Of a DNA stretch of 64,000 bases, positions 63,292 through 64,000 are shown in pieces. Position 1 is the stretch's first letter. Every line of letters begins with the position of its first letter. Under the pieces are notes generated by a model that was not told where the DNA came from, did no database searches, and saw only the letters and a list, made by a program, of their open reading frames with translations. The position numbers were made by a program, and so were the translations under genes. Source of the DNA: JABDGM01 sp963738665 (GTDB lineage Bacteria > Planctomycetota > Planctomycetia > Pirellulales > Lacipirellulaceae). The stretch lies in the NCBI GenBank assembly GCA_963738665.1, contig CAVTXL010000002.1, positions 620,001 through 684,000 of the forward strand, given 5' to 3'.

Positions 63292-64000
63292 ATGGAACGT
63301 TCCGCTAAGAAGTTTTTCAAGGACATGTTGGAAACGCCCAGCCCGTCCGGCTATGAGCAGCCGGTGCAGGAAATCGTGCGCAAATACGTGGCCGAGTTTG
63401 CCGACGAGGTGCGAACCGATCTGCACGGCAACGTGATCGCCGCAGCCAACGCCCGCGCGCCGCTGCGGGTGATGTTCGCCGGGCATGCCGATCAGATCGG
63501 GCTGATTGTCTCGCACATCAACGAGAACGGCTACATCTACACGAACACGATCGGCGGCTGGGACCCGCAGCAGCTCATCGGCCAGCGGATGACGATTTGG
63601 ACGGCCGACGGCGCGGTGCCGGCCGTCATCGCCCGCAAGCCGATTCACTTGCTGAACGAGGAAGAGCGCAAGCAGGTCGTGAAGCAGAAGGAGCTGTGGC
63701 TGGACATTGGGGCCAAGGACCACGACGAAGCGGCGCAGGCGGTCGCGATTGGCGACGCCGTGACGCTCGAGCTGGGTTACCAAGAAATGCGAAACAACCT
63801 GGCGAATTCGCCCGGCATGGACAACAAGACGGGCCTGTGGGTGGCGATCGAGTCGCTGCGGCGGGCGGTGGGGCGGGGCGGCCTGAAAGTGGCCCTGTAC
63901 GGCGTGGCGACCGTGCAAGAAGAGATCGGCCTCCGCGGCGCCACAACCAGTGCCTACGGCGTCAATCCACACGTGGGGGTAGCGATCGACGTGACGCATG
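63292..64000 (+). CDS. M42-family metallopeptidase, 3' part missing
   Basis: The ATG at 63292 lies 15 bases after AAGGAGG. The visible 236 residues match M42 aminopeptidases/endoglucanases: TPSPSGYEQPVQEIVRKYVA, metal ligands in MFAGHADQIGLIV, the bridging Asp of SPGMDNKTGLW, catalytic Glu in VATVQEEIGLRGA, and the start of a further metal ligand in VAIDVTH at the edge. Tetrahedral assemblies that cut N-terminal residues from peptides are typical of the family. The gene runs off the window. Confidence 0.93.
   Translation, partial: MERSAKKFFKDMLETPSPSGYEQPVQEIVRKYVAEFADEVRTDLHGNVIAAANARAPLRVMFAGHADQIGLIVSHINENGYIYTNTIGGWDPQQLIGQRMTIWTADGAVPAVIARKPIHLLNEEERKQVVKQKELWLDIGAKDHDEAAQAVAIGDAVTLELGYQEMRNNLANSPGMDNKTGLWVAIESLRRAVGRGGLKVALYGVATVQEEIGLRGATTSAYGVNPHVGVAIDVTH

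Noticed and set aside
1..64000. CRISPR array, prophage, insertion sequence or rRNA operon
   Set aside because: No regular spaced direct repeats, transposase, integrase, phage or rRNA sequence was seen anywhere in the window.

Overview
The window looks like a chromosome segment from a member of the Planctomycetota, probably of the Pirellulales type. Supporting signs are a very large exported protein with a LESRALLA-type N-terminal motif, two PEP-CTERM proteins, an ECF-like sigma factor next to a Hanks-type kinase fused to TPRs, small zinc-ribbon membrane proteins, Cys-rich exported proteins, and a complex I gene set with unusual loop insertions. The placement rests on recognised protein families and was not checked by any search.

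Layout. 1-2.0 kb: two exported beta-propeller-type proteins on the minus strand (FG-GAP/Calx-beta, partial; SBBP with PEP-CTERM). 2.1-6.3 kb: sigma factor, then a kinase whose TPR part has decayed. 6.8-13.7 kb, mostly minus: glycogen branching enzyme, an RNase H-fold protein lacking most catalytic residues, an MshEN-like protein (plus), an HD phosphohydrolase, a zinc-ribbon membrane protein and an ACT protein. 13.9-22.4 kb: thioesterase, PEP-CTERM cyclophilin, a 1.7 kilo-residue inverse-autotransporter-like beta-helix protein, and Tyr-rich and Gln-rich exported proteins. 22.5-31.1 kb: purU, an AAA ATPase, dcd, nth, a Bax-inhibitor-1-like protein, DUF309, a Lon N-domain protein, folE and two membrane proteins. 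31.1-37.6 kb: a fused FAD/Fe-S oxidoreductase, moaD, a DUF421 protein, leuC and leuD. 37.6-45.7 kb: exported propeller and BNR proteins, a TPR protein, a PSP1 protein, bioB, an MfnB-like gene, rnd and tRNA-Glu. 45.9 kb: csrA. 47.0-59.3 kb: a nuo cluster in the order I-A-C-D-H-J-K-L-M-N. 59.4-64 kb: a hypothetical gene, a membrane protein, tatD, two Cys-rich exported proteins and the start of an M42 peptidase.

How the genes fit together. The nuo cluster encodes the whole membrane arm plus C, D and I, but not B, E, F or G, so the electron-input module must lie elsewhere. leuC and leuD give isopropylmalate isomerase. bioB, folE, purU and the MfnB-like gene point to cofactor and one-carbon metabolism. 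The many exported proteins suggest a protein-rich cell envelope.

Two cautions. First, about a dozen genes are split by single small indels that restore full-length conserved proteins when corrected. Most look like consensus errors, so those entries are given at full span with the break noted. The kinase TPR region (at least eight lesions) and a hicBA remnant look truly decayed. Second, many intergenic gaps hold quasi-palindromic elements built from short iterated words. Together with the RNase H-fold protein and the beta-helix exporter, these are the most interesting items in the window.
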